A stretch of 64,000 nucleotides of DNA from Rhizonema sp. PD37 (GTDB lineage: Bacteria; Cyanobacteriota; Cyanobacteriia; Cyanobacteriales; Nostocaceae). Both the position numbers and the translations under genes were made by a program. The stretch is from the NCBI GenBank assembly GCA_029379215.1, contig JAQYWO010000002.1:19351-83350 (forward strand), written 5' to 3'. Within the stretch, counting starts at the first letter, position 1, and the number at the start of each line of letters is the position of its first letter. This document shows positions 27,470 to 38,866 of this stretch, piece by piece. The notes under the pieces were generated by a model. The model was not told the origin of the DNA. It made no database searches and saw only the letters and a program-made list of their open reading frames with translations.

Positions 27470-28885
27470 TTAATTATCAAACCACCAAGGGTCGATCGCA
27501 GGGGTTGTTTTCACCAAAAAGGCTTTTGAACGCATAAAACGTTTCAGCGCTTTTGGCGAACTGCGTAATCCACTCAAATCCCAGAATTGGCGGGAATCTG
27601 TCTTTTCCTGGTGCATAATAGCGGTAAGACCAGCATCGTTGATACTAATAGCATCTGCATCTATTTGGCGGGCAACTCCCAGCGCTTCTACTTCTGATGA
27701 GGCAAAAACAGCAGCACTCAGTTGATTCATTGAGTCATTCGCCAACTGAAGTGCTTCATCAGTTGTAGAAAAGGACATAATAGGCATAATTGGTCCAAAT
27801 GTCTGTTCTGTCATCACTTTCATGGAATGGTTGACAGCAGTCATAACTGTAGGGCGACACCACCAACCTCCTCCATTATTCTCAACTTCACCGCCACAGT
27901 GAATCACTGCTTGATTTTCCGATGCGTCGAGGAGATGATCACTGATAATTGCTGCTTGTTTTTCTGCAATAATTGGACCAATTTCACCATTTTCAATTGT
28001 AGGGTAGGCAAGCCTAAGGCGTTGCGCTTTGATGACGAGTCGTTCGACAAAATATTCAAAAATAGATTCAGCCACGTAGATCCGCTCAATAGACAGGTGT
28101 GATTGTCCGGTGTTGAAAACAGAACCCCACAAAATTGCTGAGGTTGCTAAGTCCAAATTAGCTGACGCTAAGACGATCGCCGGAGCTTTCCCAGACAATT
28201 CCAATAAAGCCGGAATAGATTGCCTCGCTGCTGATAACGCAACTTTTTGCCCTTTTTCCTGATTTCCAGTAAAACAAACCAGATCTACACATTCAATCAG
28301 AGTTGCTCCTGTTTCATCTCCTCCTTCAACAAAAGTTAACACATCGCGTAAATTTGGGACTATGCTTAGTGCTTTGAGTAGAGGTGTCATGAAGCGGGGA
28401 GCAATCTCACTCGGTTTGACAATGACAGCACAACCTGCTAGTAATGCCGGAATGATATCAATTGTTGAGAGCAGTAAAGGGAAATTCCACGGACTAATCA
28501 CTCCCACTAAAGGGTAAGGGACGACAGTTTGATGCAATTGGATAAAAGAAATTGCCGTGTCTTGTTGAGATTCTTGCAGCAAATTAGGTGCTAATTGACA
28601 CCAGTATTCAATACAGTCTAGTAATGAATTAATTTCCAGTACCGAGATAGACAATCTTCCTGTGTCATTAACTAATGCTTCTGTGAGTTTATCTTGTGAT
28701 AATTTTATCGCTTGCTTCCACTGCTGTAGAGCGGTAATTCGCCCTTCGATCCCAAGTTGTCGCCAACTTGCTTGAAACCTCCGTAAACGATTGCATTGTA
28801 GTGCCAACAACTTCTGTGGTGGTGGTACAATCACGTAGTCAAATTTGCCCGTGCGGGGGTTGCGAACTTCTATTGGTTTGGACAT
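27470..28885 (-). CDS. Aldehyde dehydrogenase-family protein with substituted catalytic Cys
   Basis: GVISPWNFPLLLSTIDIIPALLAGCAVIVKPSE; LLELSGKAPAIVL; VFNTGQSHLSIER where GQxC is expected. Confidence 0.92.
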   Translation of the reverse strand: MSKPIEVRNPRTGKFDYVIVPPPQKLLALQCNRLRRFQASWRQLGIEGRITALQQWKQAIKLSQDKLTEALVNDTGRLSISVLEINSLLDCIEYWCQLAPNLLQESQQDTAISFIQLHQTVVPYPLVGVISPWNFPLLLSTIDIIPALLAGCAVIVKPSEIAPRFMTPLLKALSIVPNLRDVLTFVEGGDETGATLIECVDLVCFTGNQEKGQKVALSAARQSIPALLELSGKAPAIVLASANLDLATSAILWGSVFNTGQSHLSIERIYVAESIFEYFVERLVIKAQRLRLAYPTIENGEIGPIIAEKQAAIISDHLLDASENQAVIHCGGEVENNGGGWWCRPTVMTAVNHSMKVMTEQTFGPIMPIMSFSTTDEALQLANDSMNQLSAAVFASSEVEALGVARQIDADAISINDAGLTAIMHQEKTDSRQFWDLSGLRSSPKALKRFMRSKAFLVKTTPAIDPWWFDN

Positions 28886-29168
28886 GGCTCAACCAATTTT
28901 AGATTTGGCAGAAAGTTTCCATAGAGAAGTGGTAGCGAGTTCGCAAGCATCGGAGGGTTTCCCGACAGAGCAAACTTTCCCAGACGGATTTCGGATTTGA
29001 GATGACAGGTTCGCTTCACTCTCAACTTAAACGGTATTAAATGTCTCATATCATACTCGTTCGATTGCCGAATGTCAGTCATCAGTATTTCATCAGACAT
29101 CGTATCGCCCATATATTTTCTTGGTATTCCCTCAAGGCGAAAGCAACAAGCGTGTGAGTCAATGGTAA

Positions 29169-29200
29169 AAAACCCGATTTCTGAAAGAAACCGGGTTCTA
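29169..29200. repeat. AACCCGATTTCTGAAAGAAACCGGGTT hairpin of the dispersed palindrome family
   Basis: Inverted repeat similar to 5332 and 6251. Confidence 0.5.
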
Positions 29201-29304
29201 AAACTAATAAGGACTGGAATGACTCCCAGTCCGGAAAAAAAAGCGGGCTAACCGCTATTAACTAAGTTAACCCGTGCTGTTCTGGGAACGCGCAGAGAAA
29301 TTAC

Positions 29305-29655
29305 TTATTGCAATACCAACTTGACGTTGGCGTTCTGCAGACCGCGCTGCTTGACTTCGGTCAAGGTTTTGTTAACAGCGTACTTCTGATTGATGGAGTT
29401 GATCAGTTCGGTCTGGTTGTGCTTCTTAGCAACGCCCCACAGGTCTGCGATGAGGTCGAAAGAACCATCGCTGTTGCGAGACCAACCGAGGTCGTACTCG
29501 CCTTCCAATAGTGCAACGATATCAGAGCGAACGCGCTGACCATTGTAGCCACGGACGTCAGCTTCAGTCTTCACAGTGATACCCAGGTCACGCAAAGAAG
29601 ACTTGAGGATTTCAGCATCGGTAATTTTGGTCCGCAGAGTGCTAAAATGAGACAT
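29305..29655 (-). CDS. ycf35: Ycf35 / DUF1257 protein
   Basis: MSHFSTLRTKITDAEILKSSLRDLGITVKTEADVRGYNGQ; internal Met at 29655. Confidence 0.9.
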   Translation of the reverse strand: MSHFSTLRTKITDAEILKSSLRDLGITVKTEADVRGYNGQRVRSDIVALLEGEYDLGWSRNSDGSFDLIADLWGVAKKHNQTELINSINQKYAVNKTLTEVKQRGLQNANVKLVLQ

Positions 29656-29793
29656 TTGGGTTTCCTCCAAAGAGAAGATTGAGAAAAGGACAACGGTTTG
29701 TTTTAGGCGAAGCCGCGTTTATATTACGCGGTTTTTTCATAACTGCTAGCATTTGGCGCTAGCCTTTCCCCCTGTGTTAGCAGGGAAAGCTTT

Positions 29794-31308
29794 TTAGAAC
29801 TCCATTCGCTGATATTCAGCAACGGAGGATGCTGCGGGCCTTGCTCGCTGTCTAGCCCAGTCTCGAAGAGCTGTGACTTGTTCTTGCATCGTACGTGACA
29901 GCGGCAGTGTAGCTTTGAGTGCAGCGATAATATCTAGTTGGGTGAACTCCCGTTCTTGTTGGGCAAAGGCTTCGTACATTGCAGCGACGATCGCCTGTTC
30001 AGTTTCTGCCCCAGAAAATCCCTCTGACATCTTGGCCAGTTGTTCTAGATCGAAGCGTGTTATGTCTTTACGGCGCTTTGTCAGGTGAATCTTGAAAATA
30101 TCTTGACGTTCTTCGGCTGTGGGTAAATCTACAAAGAATATTTCATCAAAGCGACCTTTCCTTAAGAATTCCCCAGGTAAACGTTCCACTCGGTTGGCTG
30201 TCGCCATCACGAACACTGGTGATTTCTTTTCTTGCATCCACGTTAGGAAAGACCCAAATATTCGGCTGGAAGTTCCACCATCAGAGTCCGAAGAACCCGT
30301 CGTTCCAGCAAATGATTTATCTAACTCGTCAATAAATAGTATTGCTGGTGAAATCGATTCCGCTGTTTTTAAGGCATTGCGCAAATTGGCTTCTGAACGT
30401 CCTACCATTGAGCCATCATAAACTCGCCCCATATCTAACCTTAGCAGTGGTAAGCCCCAAAGCCTAGAGGTCGTTTTGGCAATTAATGATTTACCGCAAC
30501 CTGGCACTCCCAGAATTAACATTCCCTTCGGTTGAGGCAATCCATATTCTCTAGCTCTTTCTGTAAAAGCGTTGGATCGTTGCTTCAGCCACTTCTTTAG
30601 TTCTTCTAGTCCGCCTACTGCATCAATGGTTGAATCTTCTTCTATGTATTCTAATATGCCATTGCGCCGAATGAGTTGCTTTTTCTCAGATAAAACTATC
30701 TCTAATTCATCTTCCGTCAAACGCCCTGAAGTTACCTGTGCCTTACGGTATACTTTTTCAGCTTCATCTCTAGTTAGACCTAAAGCTGCCCTCAAAAGCT
30801 TTTCTCTAGCTTCAGTTGACAATTTTCGTCCACGATTCTGCTCAATATGCTGAGTTAATACTTTATTCAAGTCCCCCATGTCTGGTAGGGAAAAGTCAAG
30901 AACGACAACTTCCTTTTCTAACTCTATTGGGACTTGCTGCATTGGCGACATCAACATGATGTTCTTTTGCGTACCTTTAAAACTGGCGATCGCATCTCGT
31001 AAAGATCTTGTTGTCGCCGGCGCATCTATAAATGGATGTAAATCTTTAAGAATAAATATACCCGGTTCTCTTTGCCGAATTATCCACTCAATTGCTGCCT
31101 CTGGAGACACCGTGTTATGCTGAGTGACATTCCTGGGTTGGCCGTACTCTACAATCCCGTGAGTTACTGTCCAAACATATACTCGTCGCTGCGGCTTTGA
31201 CGAAGAGGCTATTGTAAAAATCGCTTGCTCGGCTCGCTCTTCCTCGGAGGTCACAAGGTAGATTAGAGGGTATTGAGCTTGAATTAAAATATTGAGCTCT
31301 TCTTTCAT
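29794..31308 (-). CDS. ycf46: AAA+ ATPase, Ycf46-like
   Basis: LILGVPGCGKSLIAKTTSRLWGLPLLRLDMGRVYDGSMVGRSEANLRNALKTAESISPAILFIDELDKSF. Confidence 0.92.
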   Translation of the reverse strand: MKEELNILIQAQYPLIYLVTSEEERAEQAIFTIASSSKPQRRVYVWTVTHGIVEYGQPRNVTQHNTVSPEAAIEWIIRQREPGIFILKDLHPFIDAPATTRSLRDAIASFKGTQKNIMLMSPMQQVPIELEKEVVVLDFSLPDMGDLNKVLTQHIEQNRGRKLSTEAREKLLRAALGLTRDEAEKVYRKAQVTSGRLTEDELEIVLSEKKQLIRRNGILEYIEEDSTIDAVGGLEELKKWLKQRSNAFTERAREYGLPQPKGMLILGVPGCGKSLIAKTTSRLWGLPLLRLDMGRVYDGSMVGRSEANLRNALKTAESISPAILFIDELDKSFAGTTGSSDSDGGTSSRIFGSFLTWMQEKKSPVFVMATANRVERLPGEFLRKGRFDEIFFVDLPTAEERQDIFKIHLTKRRKDITRFDLEQLAKMSEGFSGAETEQAIVAAMYEAFAQQEREFTQLDIIAALKATLPLSRTMQEQVTALRDWARQRARPAASSVAEYQRMEF

Positions 31309-31398
31309 ACATCGACCTACTTGAGACCTTAAACAGAGAGTACATACATGGGTTTTAGGCTTTTGGCAAAGATAGCGGAACTGTGAAGCCCGTTCTTT

Positions 31399-31761
31399 TT
31401 AACAAGGAACTAACTCTTCCTCACCTTTTTGAGGTGTTTCGTCGTGTTCCATTGTCTCGATGGGTAGATGATCTTTATTAATCACTCCCGGTTGTTTGCC
31501 CAAGGCAACCAATTCCCCATCACGCATTACTAATGATCCTTCACAACTTGGACAGGAATAAACTCTATGAGATCTTCCGTATGGTGAAGCTTCTACTTCT
31601 TCGACTAACTCTGAATTTTCTAAGTAAAAACCTAAAGCACGCTCTGCTAGATCTGACATAGGCTCCGAATCGATTGCTGACCGAATCTTCAACCTTTTGT
31701 GCAGGTCAGGCGACAAATATAAAGTAACCTTTTGCTTAGTTGGCTGCATATAACTTTTCAA
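31399..31761 (-). CDS. Conserved cyanobacterial protein with ribbon-helix-helix-like N-terminus
   Basis: KVTLYLSPDLHKRLKIRSAIDSEPMSDLAERALGFYL; single CPSC pair. Confidence 0.65.
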   Translation of the reverse strand: MKSYMQPTKQKVTLYLSPDLHKRLKIRSAIDSEPMSDLAERALGFYLENSELVEEVEASPYGRSHRVYSCPSCEGSLVMRDGELVALGKQPGVINKDHLPIETMEHDETPQKGEEELVPC

Positions 31762-31936
31762 CAGTCTTACCCGGGTATGTATCTTACGATAAATGCTCAG
31801 CTTTTTGTTGTCAAGATGGTAAGACGTTTTAGCATCTAATTTGTTACATTTCTTTACTTTATAACGAAAAGTTAGATAAAAAGAGATTAAAAGGCATTTA
31901 GTAGTATGTTGAAAACAAGCAAAAAGGTGTAAGGAG

Positions 31937-32446
31937 ATGTTTATTGCCGTTAAAACTAGTGGTTGGGAGCGAAAAATTTATGCGATCGCCAGAACTATCG
32001 CCGTATCGGTTGTTCTGTCAAGCTGTAGTACATCAGTGCCACAGTCGGAGATGACATGGAAAACCTATCATAATTCGCGTTATGGCTTTGAATTTCCATA
32101 TCCGAGTAATTGGATTTCGGAATCACCACCAGAAAACGATGATGGCATCACCTTTGTATCGCCACTCCATCGTTCTGTCTCGATGATAAGTTGGGCAGGC
32201 AATCAGCTACCCAAGTCGATCAATGAAGACGAGACGAAAAGAACAACCAATCCCAACTTTCAGACTGCTCAAGGAGTTTCAGGAGTGCTGACAATAGAAG
32301 TTGGCAAAACCAAAGTAGAAATGACGCTAAAACTAACACACGCGCATGTGAACTACTACTGGCAAGGGCAATGCGATCGCCAACAATTTGGTGATTACTA
32401 CCGATTTTTTGGCTATGTTGCCCAACAGTACAAAGTTGGGGTGTAG
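31937..32446 (+). CDS. Putative lipoprotein
   Basis: Lipobox-like VVLSSCS; YHNSRYGFEFPYPSNWISE domain resembling PsbP-like proteins. Confidence 0.6.
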   Translation: MFIAVKTSGWERKIYAIARTIAVSVVLSSCSTSVPQSEMTWKTYHNSRYGFEFPYPSNWISESPPENDDGITFVSPLHRSVSMISWAGNQLPKSINEDETKRTTNPNFQTAQGVSGVLTIEVGKTKVEMTLKLTHAHVNYYWQGQCDRQQFGDYYRFFGYVAQQYKVGV

Positions 32447-32569
32447 GCAGTGGTTCAAGGACGCTGCGGTTAGTAATTATTCTAGAAGTGCTTCTCCTAC
32501 TTCTCAAGGAAGCAATCTTTGATGTTAAGAGGGGACACAAACCTGATAGATTTAGCTATCAGCGAGTAA

Positions 32570-33733
<1,164 letters not shown>

Positions 33734-33831
33734 TACTTACTTACGAAGAAAGGCAGAGGGCAGAGGGCAGAAGGCAGAAGGGAAAATTATTAAAAATCCT
33801 TCAGGGGTGAGTTTAGAGCTTACCAAAATGC

Positions 33832-34000
33832 AAAGTCTGCCGGACAGAATCCTCTGTCCGGCGAGCTTTGTAACAAAAATGTATTTCGAGACGCGTAGCG
33901 CAAGAAATACGACGTCCTTATGTAAAGTCTGCCGGGGGATCTTCCCAAGAGCGAGCTTTACTTCAATCCCACGCTTAAAAACGTGGGAGCATAGCTGCCC
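33832..34000. repeat. Intergenic block of related hairpins
   Basis: caaagtctgccggacag-aatcct-ctgtccggcgagctttg; gtaaagtctgccgggggatcttcccaagagcgagctttac; cccacgcttaaaaacgtggga. Confidence 0.7.
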
Positions 34001-34141
34001 TCTGCCTCCAGCTGCCTTCTGAATTCAGCAGTCGTGCCGCCAGCAAGCTGTTCGACTGTCTGTCAGTCACCCTATGCGTAAATATAGACTTTCATTTTCA
34101 CGATCTTTAACAATTAAGCTGATAGCTGATAGCTGATAATT

Positions 34142-35278
34142 ATGAGAATTGCCTTATTTACCGAAACCTTTTTACCCAAGGTTGATGGTATTGTGACGCG
34201 CCTGCGTCATACAGTTGATCATTTGCAGCGTAACGGCAATCAAGTGCTGGTGGTTGCCCCCGATGGTGGTATTACCGAACACAAAGGAGCTAAAGTCTTT
34301 GGTGTTTCTGGTTTTCCCCTACCACTTTATCCAGAGTTAAAACTGGCATTACCTCATCCAGCAATTGGCGAGGCATTAGAAGATTTCCAGCCAGATATTA
34401 TACATGTGGTAAATCCGGCAGTTTTAGGATTAGCTGGTATATTTTATAGTAAAATTTGGAATAGACCCTTAGTGGCGTCTTATCACACTCATTTACCTAA
34501 ATATTTGCAGCATTACGGTTTGGCAATGCTAGAAGGGTTACTCTGGGAATTGTTAAAAACAGCACACAACCAAGCAGCGTTGAATTTATGTACCTCTACA
34601 GTCATGATAGAGGAACTTGCAGCACATGGCATTGAAAGGTTAGATTTATGGCAAAGGGGTGTAGATACAGAAACATTTCATCCTGAGTTAGCTAGCATGG
34701 AAATGCGATCGCGTTTGACTCAGAATCATCCGGAGAGTCATTTGTTACTGTATGTTGGTCGTCTTTCTGCCGAAAAAGAAATTGAAAGAATTAAATTCAT
34801 TCTAGAAGCAATTCCTAATGCACGTTTGGCATTGGTAGGAGATGGGCCCCATCGCCAAGCATTGGAAAAACACTTCTTTGGGACAAACGCCTTTTTTGTC
34901 GGCTATCTTGCTGGAACAGAGTTGGCTTCTGCTTTTGCCAGTGCTGATGCCTTTATCTTTCCTTCCTGTACAGAAACTCTGGGATTGGTGCTTCTAGAAG
35001 CAATGGCAGCTGGATGTCCAGTCGTCGCCGCCCGTTCTGGTGGTATTCCCGACATTGTGACAGATGGAGTCAATGGATATCTTTTTGAACCAGAAGCAGA
35101 TGTTCAAAGTGCAATAACAGCAACGATGAAACTCTTAAAACACAAACAAGAACGAGAAATCATCCGTCAAAATGCCCGCCAAGAAGCTGAAAAATGGGGA
35201 TGGGCAGCTGCCACACGCCAGTTACAAACTTATTATCATCATGTGATCTATTCAAAGCAATTGGTAAATGCGGCATAA
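34142..35278 (+). CDS. sqdX: Sulfoquinovosyltransferase (GT4)
   Basis: MRIALFTETFLPKVDGIVTRLRHTVDHLQRNGNQVLVVAPDGG; SCTETLGLVLLEAMAAGCPVVAARSGGIPDIV; next to sqdB. Confidence 0.94.
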   Translation: MRIALFTETFLPKVDGIVTRLRHTVDHLQRNGNQVLVVAPDGGITEHKGAKVFGVSGFPLPLYPELKLALPHPAIGEALEDFQPDIIHVVNPAVLGLAGIFYSKIWNRPLVASYHTHLPKYLQHYGLAMLEGLLWELLKTAHNQAALNLCTSTVMIEELAAHGIERLDLWQRGVDTETFHPELASMEMRSRLTQNHPESHLLLYVGRLSAEKEIERIKFILEAIPNARLALVGDGPHRQALEKHFFGTNAFFVGYLAGTELASAFASADAFIFPSCTETLGLVLLEAMAAGCPVVAARSGGIPDIVTDGVNGYLFEPEADVQSAITATMKLLKHKQEREIIRQNARQEAEKWGWAAATRQLQTYYHHVIYSKQLVNAA

Positions 35279-35509
35279 TCCAATTTTGGATTTGGGATTT
35301 TGGATTGTTTATTGTTAAAAAAGATCTGAAACGTTAATCATGAACTAACGATTTCTTACATTTTAGGTGGGTTAGCACAAATAAACGTAATTGGTTATGC
35401 CCGTCATTTGTCATTGATCAAGGTTTCAGGCGTGTTTACGTTTTGTAAGATGGTTGTGTTTATTTCCACGTATTTAATAAAAATCTAAAATCTAAAATCT
35501 AAAATTCCC

Positions 35510-38107
35510 ATGGCACTCCTTAGCACTGGTAGCGTCTTGGCTACATTATCTGAACTAACTCAAGTTAATCGCACTCAATCTCTTCTGAGTCGCGTCAAAG
35601 ATCTTTCTGTCAGCGAATTTGTTTGCTTACTCGACTTTATTACTGCCGAATTTCAACAATTTATTAGGGCAATTGAACTCATCAACAATGAAGCCCTCGA
35701 AAATATGCTGGAAAAGGTGTTAGAGGCGATTACACTGAAAATTGGTCAAATTCTTGAAGCCGAACATACTACCATTTTTTTAGTTGACCATGACAAAGGT
35801 CAGTTATGGTCAAAGATTCCCGAAAAGAATACTCACAAGCCTGTAGAAATTCGTACTCCTATCAATCTTGGCATTCCAGGGCATGTTGCCAGTACAGGAG
35901 AATTTCTGAACATCACCTCTGCTCACCCACTCTTTAGCTCAGACTTAGAAAAGCAAATGGGCTATAAGATGCATAGTATCTTATGTATGCCTGTTTTCAG
36001 CAGTAAAAACCAGGTTGTAGCCGTTGTGCAGTTGGCGAACAAAGCTGGAGATGTTCCCTTTAATTGCGAAGATGAAGAGTGTTTTCAAGACTTTGCCTCT
36101 TCTATTGGCATTATTTTAGAAAGCTGCCAGTCTTTTTATGTGGCAGCTCGCAATCAGAGAGGTGCTGCGGCTCTTTTACGAGCGACTCAAACATTAGGGC
36201 AAAGTCTGGATCTAGAAGTCACTTTGCAGATAGTCATGGAGCAAGCCCGGATTTTAATGCAAGCAGATCGCAGCACTCTGTTTTTATATCGCAAAGAAAT
36301 GCAGCAACTTTGGACAAAGGTGGCGGCTGCAGATGGGCAAACGATGATGGAAATTCGTATTTCCTCTAACCGTGGTATTGCAGGTTATGTGGCTTCCACA
36401 GGTAAAGGGCTAAATATTACTGATGCTTATAAAGATCCCCGCTTTGATCCGACGACAGACGCAAAGACTGGGTACGAAACTCGTAACATTCTGTGTCTAC
36501 CAGTTTTTAATTCAGCTAATGAATTGATCGGCGTCACACAGTTAATTAATAAGCAGCAAGGCTATTTTACCGCTTCAGATGAAGAATTTATGCGGGCTTT
36601 TAATATTCAGGCAGGAATTGCTTTAGAAAATGCCCGTTTGTTTGAAAATGTGCTATTAGAAAAACAATATCAAAAAGACATTCTCCAAAGTCTATCAAAT
36701 GCCGTAATTTCCACGGATATGGAAGGGAAAATTGTGACGATAAATGATGCCGCACTGGCGCTTCTAGGTTGTCCAACGGCAGACGTTCATGGCAAAAACA
36801 ATAAGCATCTGTGGGAACAAAATTTGATTGAGCGCTTGGTTTGGGAGGTTGTGCCGATTGAAAATTTACAAACACGCCTAGAAGACAGTCTAAAAACCGG
36901 AGCAAAACATTTTGTTCCAGAGCAAAGTTTGACGGTAGGACTATATCATGTCAAAAGTGAGGAGTTAGGAGTTAAGAGTCAGGAGTCAGAAGTTGCGAGT
37001 GGAGAAAATACGAATGAAACTTACATCTTAGCGATGCGGGATCGCGTCTACCCAAATATTTTCATTCCCTGGAACATTCCCTTGGCTTCCAAGCCCATAC
37101 TCCTAAATGCTACTAGCGTCAAACCAATCGAACGCAGCGTCAATCTTACTGTTAACCCTCTTACTAACCCAGAAGGCGGGGTACGGGGTGGTTTGGTTGT
37201 ATTGGAAGACATCAGTCAGGAAAAACGGATGAAAACAACCATGTACCGCTACTTGACTCCCCGTGTGGCAGAACAAGTGATGGCTTTGGGGGACGATGCT
37301 TTGATGGTGGGTGAACGCAAGGAAGTCACCATTTTATTTTCTGATATTCGCGGCTACACGACACTGACGGAAAATCTGGGAGCCGCAGAGGTGGTATCGT
37401 TGCTGAATCAATATTTTGAAACGATGGTGGAGGCAGTTTTTAACCACGAAGGAACTTTAGATAAGTTTATTGGTGATGCTTTAATGGCAGTTTTTGGTGC
37501 ACCTCTGCCACTTACGGAAAATCATGCGTGGAAAGCAGTACAGGCAGCACTGGATATGCGACATCGACTCGCAGAATTTAATCGACGACGAATTGTTCAA
37601 GAACAGCCACAAATTCACATTGGAATTGGAATTAGTTCTGGAGAAGTTGTTTCAGGTAATATCGGTTCCCAAAAACGGATGGATTACACTGTGATTGGAG
37701 ATGGCGTGAATTTAAGTTCACGCTTGGAAGGAGTGACGAAGGAATATCATTGCGACATTATTTTAAGTGAATTTACTTACCAGTTATGCAGCGATCGCAT
37801 CTGGGTGCGAGCCTTAGATAAAATTCGGGTGAAAGGGAAATATCAGGCAGTCAATGTCTACGAGTTAATTGGCGATCGCAATACTCCGCTTGACGACTCC
37901 ACCCATGAATTTTTATCTCACTATCAAGATGCACGGGTTGCTTATTTATCGGGAGATTTCTCAACTGCGATCGCCTATTTTGAAGCCGCTAAAAAAATCC
38001 GACCTAAAGATCAAGCTGTTTCTATACACCTAGAACGCACTCGTAACTACTTGAAACAGCCGCCTCCAGACTCTTGGGATGGAGTTTGGACGATGTTGAG
38101 AAAGTAA
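35510..38107 (+). CDS. GAF-GAF-PAS-class III nucleotide cyclase (CyaB-like)
   Basis: Two GAF domains with NKxnFx3DE-like motifs (NKAGDVPFNCEDE, NKQQGYFTASDEE); VTILFSDIRGYTTLTENLGAAEVVSLLNQYFETMVEAVFNHEGTLDKFIGDALMAVFG. Confidence 0.93.
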   Translation: MALLSTGSVLATLSELTQVNRTQSLLSRVKDLSVSEFVCLLDFITAEFQQFIRAIELINNEALENMLEKVLEAITLKIGQILEAEHTTIFLVDHDKGQLWSKIPEKNTHKPVEIRTPINLGIPGHVASTGEFLNITSAHPLFSSDLEKQMGYKMHSILCMPVFSSKNQVVAVVQLANKAGDVPFNCEDEECFQDFASSIGIILESCQSFYVAARNQRGAAALLRATQTLGQSLDLEVTLQIVMEQARILMQADRSTLFLYRKEMQQLWTKVAAADGQTMMEIRISSNRGIAGYVASTGKGLNITDAYKDPRFDPTTDAKTGYETRNILCLPVFNSANELIGVTQLINKQQGYFTASDEEFMRAFNIQAGIALENARLFENVLLEKQYQKDILQSLSNAVISTDMEGKIVTINDAALALLGCPTADVHGKNNKHLWEQNLIERLVWEVVPIENLQTRLEDSLKTGAKHFVPEQSLTVGLYHVKSEELGVKSQESEVASGENTNETYILAMRDRVYPNIFIPWNIPLASKPILLNATSVKPIERSVNLTVNPLTNPEGGVRGGLVVLEDISQEKRMKTTMYRYLTPRVAEQVMALGDDALMVGERKEVTILFSDIRGYTTLTENLGAAEVVSLLNQYFETMVEAVFNHEGTLDKFIGDALMAVFGAPLPLTENHAWKAVQAALDMRHRLAEFNRRRIVQEQPQIHIGIGISSGEVVSGNIGSQKRMDYTVIGDGVNLSSRLEGVTKEYHCDIILSEFTYQLCSDRIWVRALDKIRVKGKYQAVNVYELIGDRNTPLDDSTHEFLSHYQDARVAYLSGDFSTAIAYFEAAKKIRPKDQAVSIHLERTRNYLKQPPPDSWDGVWTMLRK

Positions 38108-38146
38108 ACGCAAGGGAGAAAGGAGTGAGGAACACTCCTCACTCTT

Positions 38147-38407
38147 TTATTTTCCTGAATCACTCTCATCCTGAAAGGGGTTATCCCCAATTTTCAGTTC
38201 TTGTTTCGATTGTTTTAGCTGCTTCCAAAGACTTTTGACTTGCTCGTAAGCTTCCTCAGGCGGTAGTTTACCAGATGTTTCTAGATTGCAAATGTAGCTA
38301 ACTCTTTGGGCAAATTCTTGCAAGTTGGCATTGAAAACTAAGTTTTCTGGCTTAACTTGACCGTAGTATCGACTGCGGGGATAGAGAAAATCTTCTTTGC
38401 TATCCAT
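38147..38407 (-). CDS. Small conserved cyanobacterial protein
   Basis: FLYPRSRYYGQVKPENLVFNANLQEFAQRVSYICNLETSGKLPPEEAYEQVKSLWKQLK. Confidence 0.7.
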   Translation of the reverse strand: MDSKEDFLYPRSRYYGQVKPENLVFNANLQEFAQRVSYICNLETSGKLPPEEAYEQVKSLWKQLKQSKQELKIGDNPFQDESDSGK

Positions 38408-38866
38408 TTTTTCTCCACATAGATTGACACCCTCTTGTTAAATCTGAAGCTAAATGACCAGCTAGCTTATTTTGATTTTCTGAAATTGGCTGATTTATCT
38501 TGAGATTCATCAGATACCAATTTTATTAAATTTTACTGTCATGTGCAAGCTAGTTGTGATATTTGATACTTTTAAATTACGTAATAATTTTCTTCTGTTC
38601 ATCCCGCAAAAAATCTGATTTAACGTCAAAAATACTCTTTTCTCTCTTTGGGGACAAAACAATTTTATAAGAATAATTTTTGAATTTTGAATTTCACAAC
38701 AGATAATCAGCTTGTGAATGTGCTTCGTGCTTAGCATACACCAACAAGTTCACCCTGGAGAACAAGCTTATCTTCAATGGGTGATTATTGGTTAATGAAA
38801 GATAAAATGGTTAAGCCAAAAAAAATCTCAAAGCTGTATATTACCCATTACTTTATTGAAGACGCC

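Noticed and set aside
29873-31123. Plus-strand ORFs (29873, 30119, 30572, 30878) opposite ycf46
   Set aside because: Shadow ORFs antisense to a strongly supported AAA+ gene
33750-33785. ggcagag heptamer run downstream of sqdB
   Set aside because: Short simple repeat typical of these genomes
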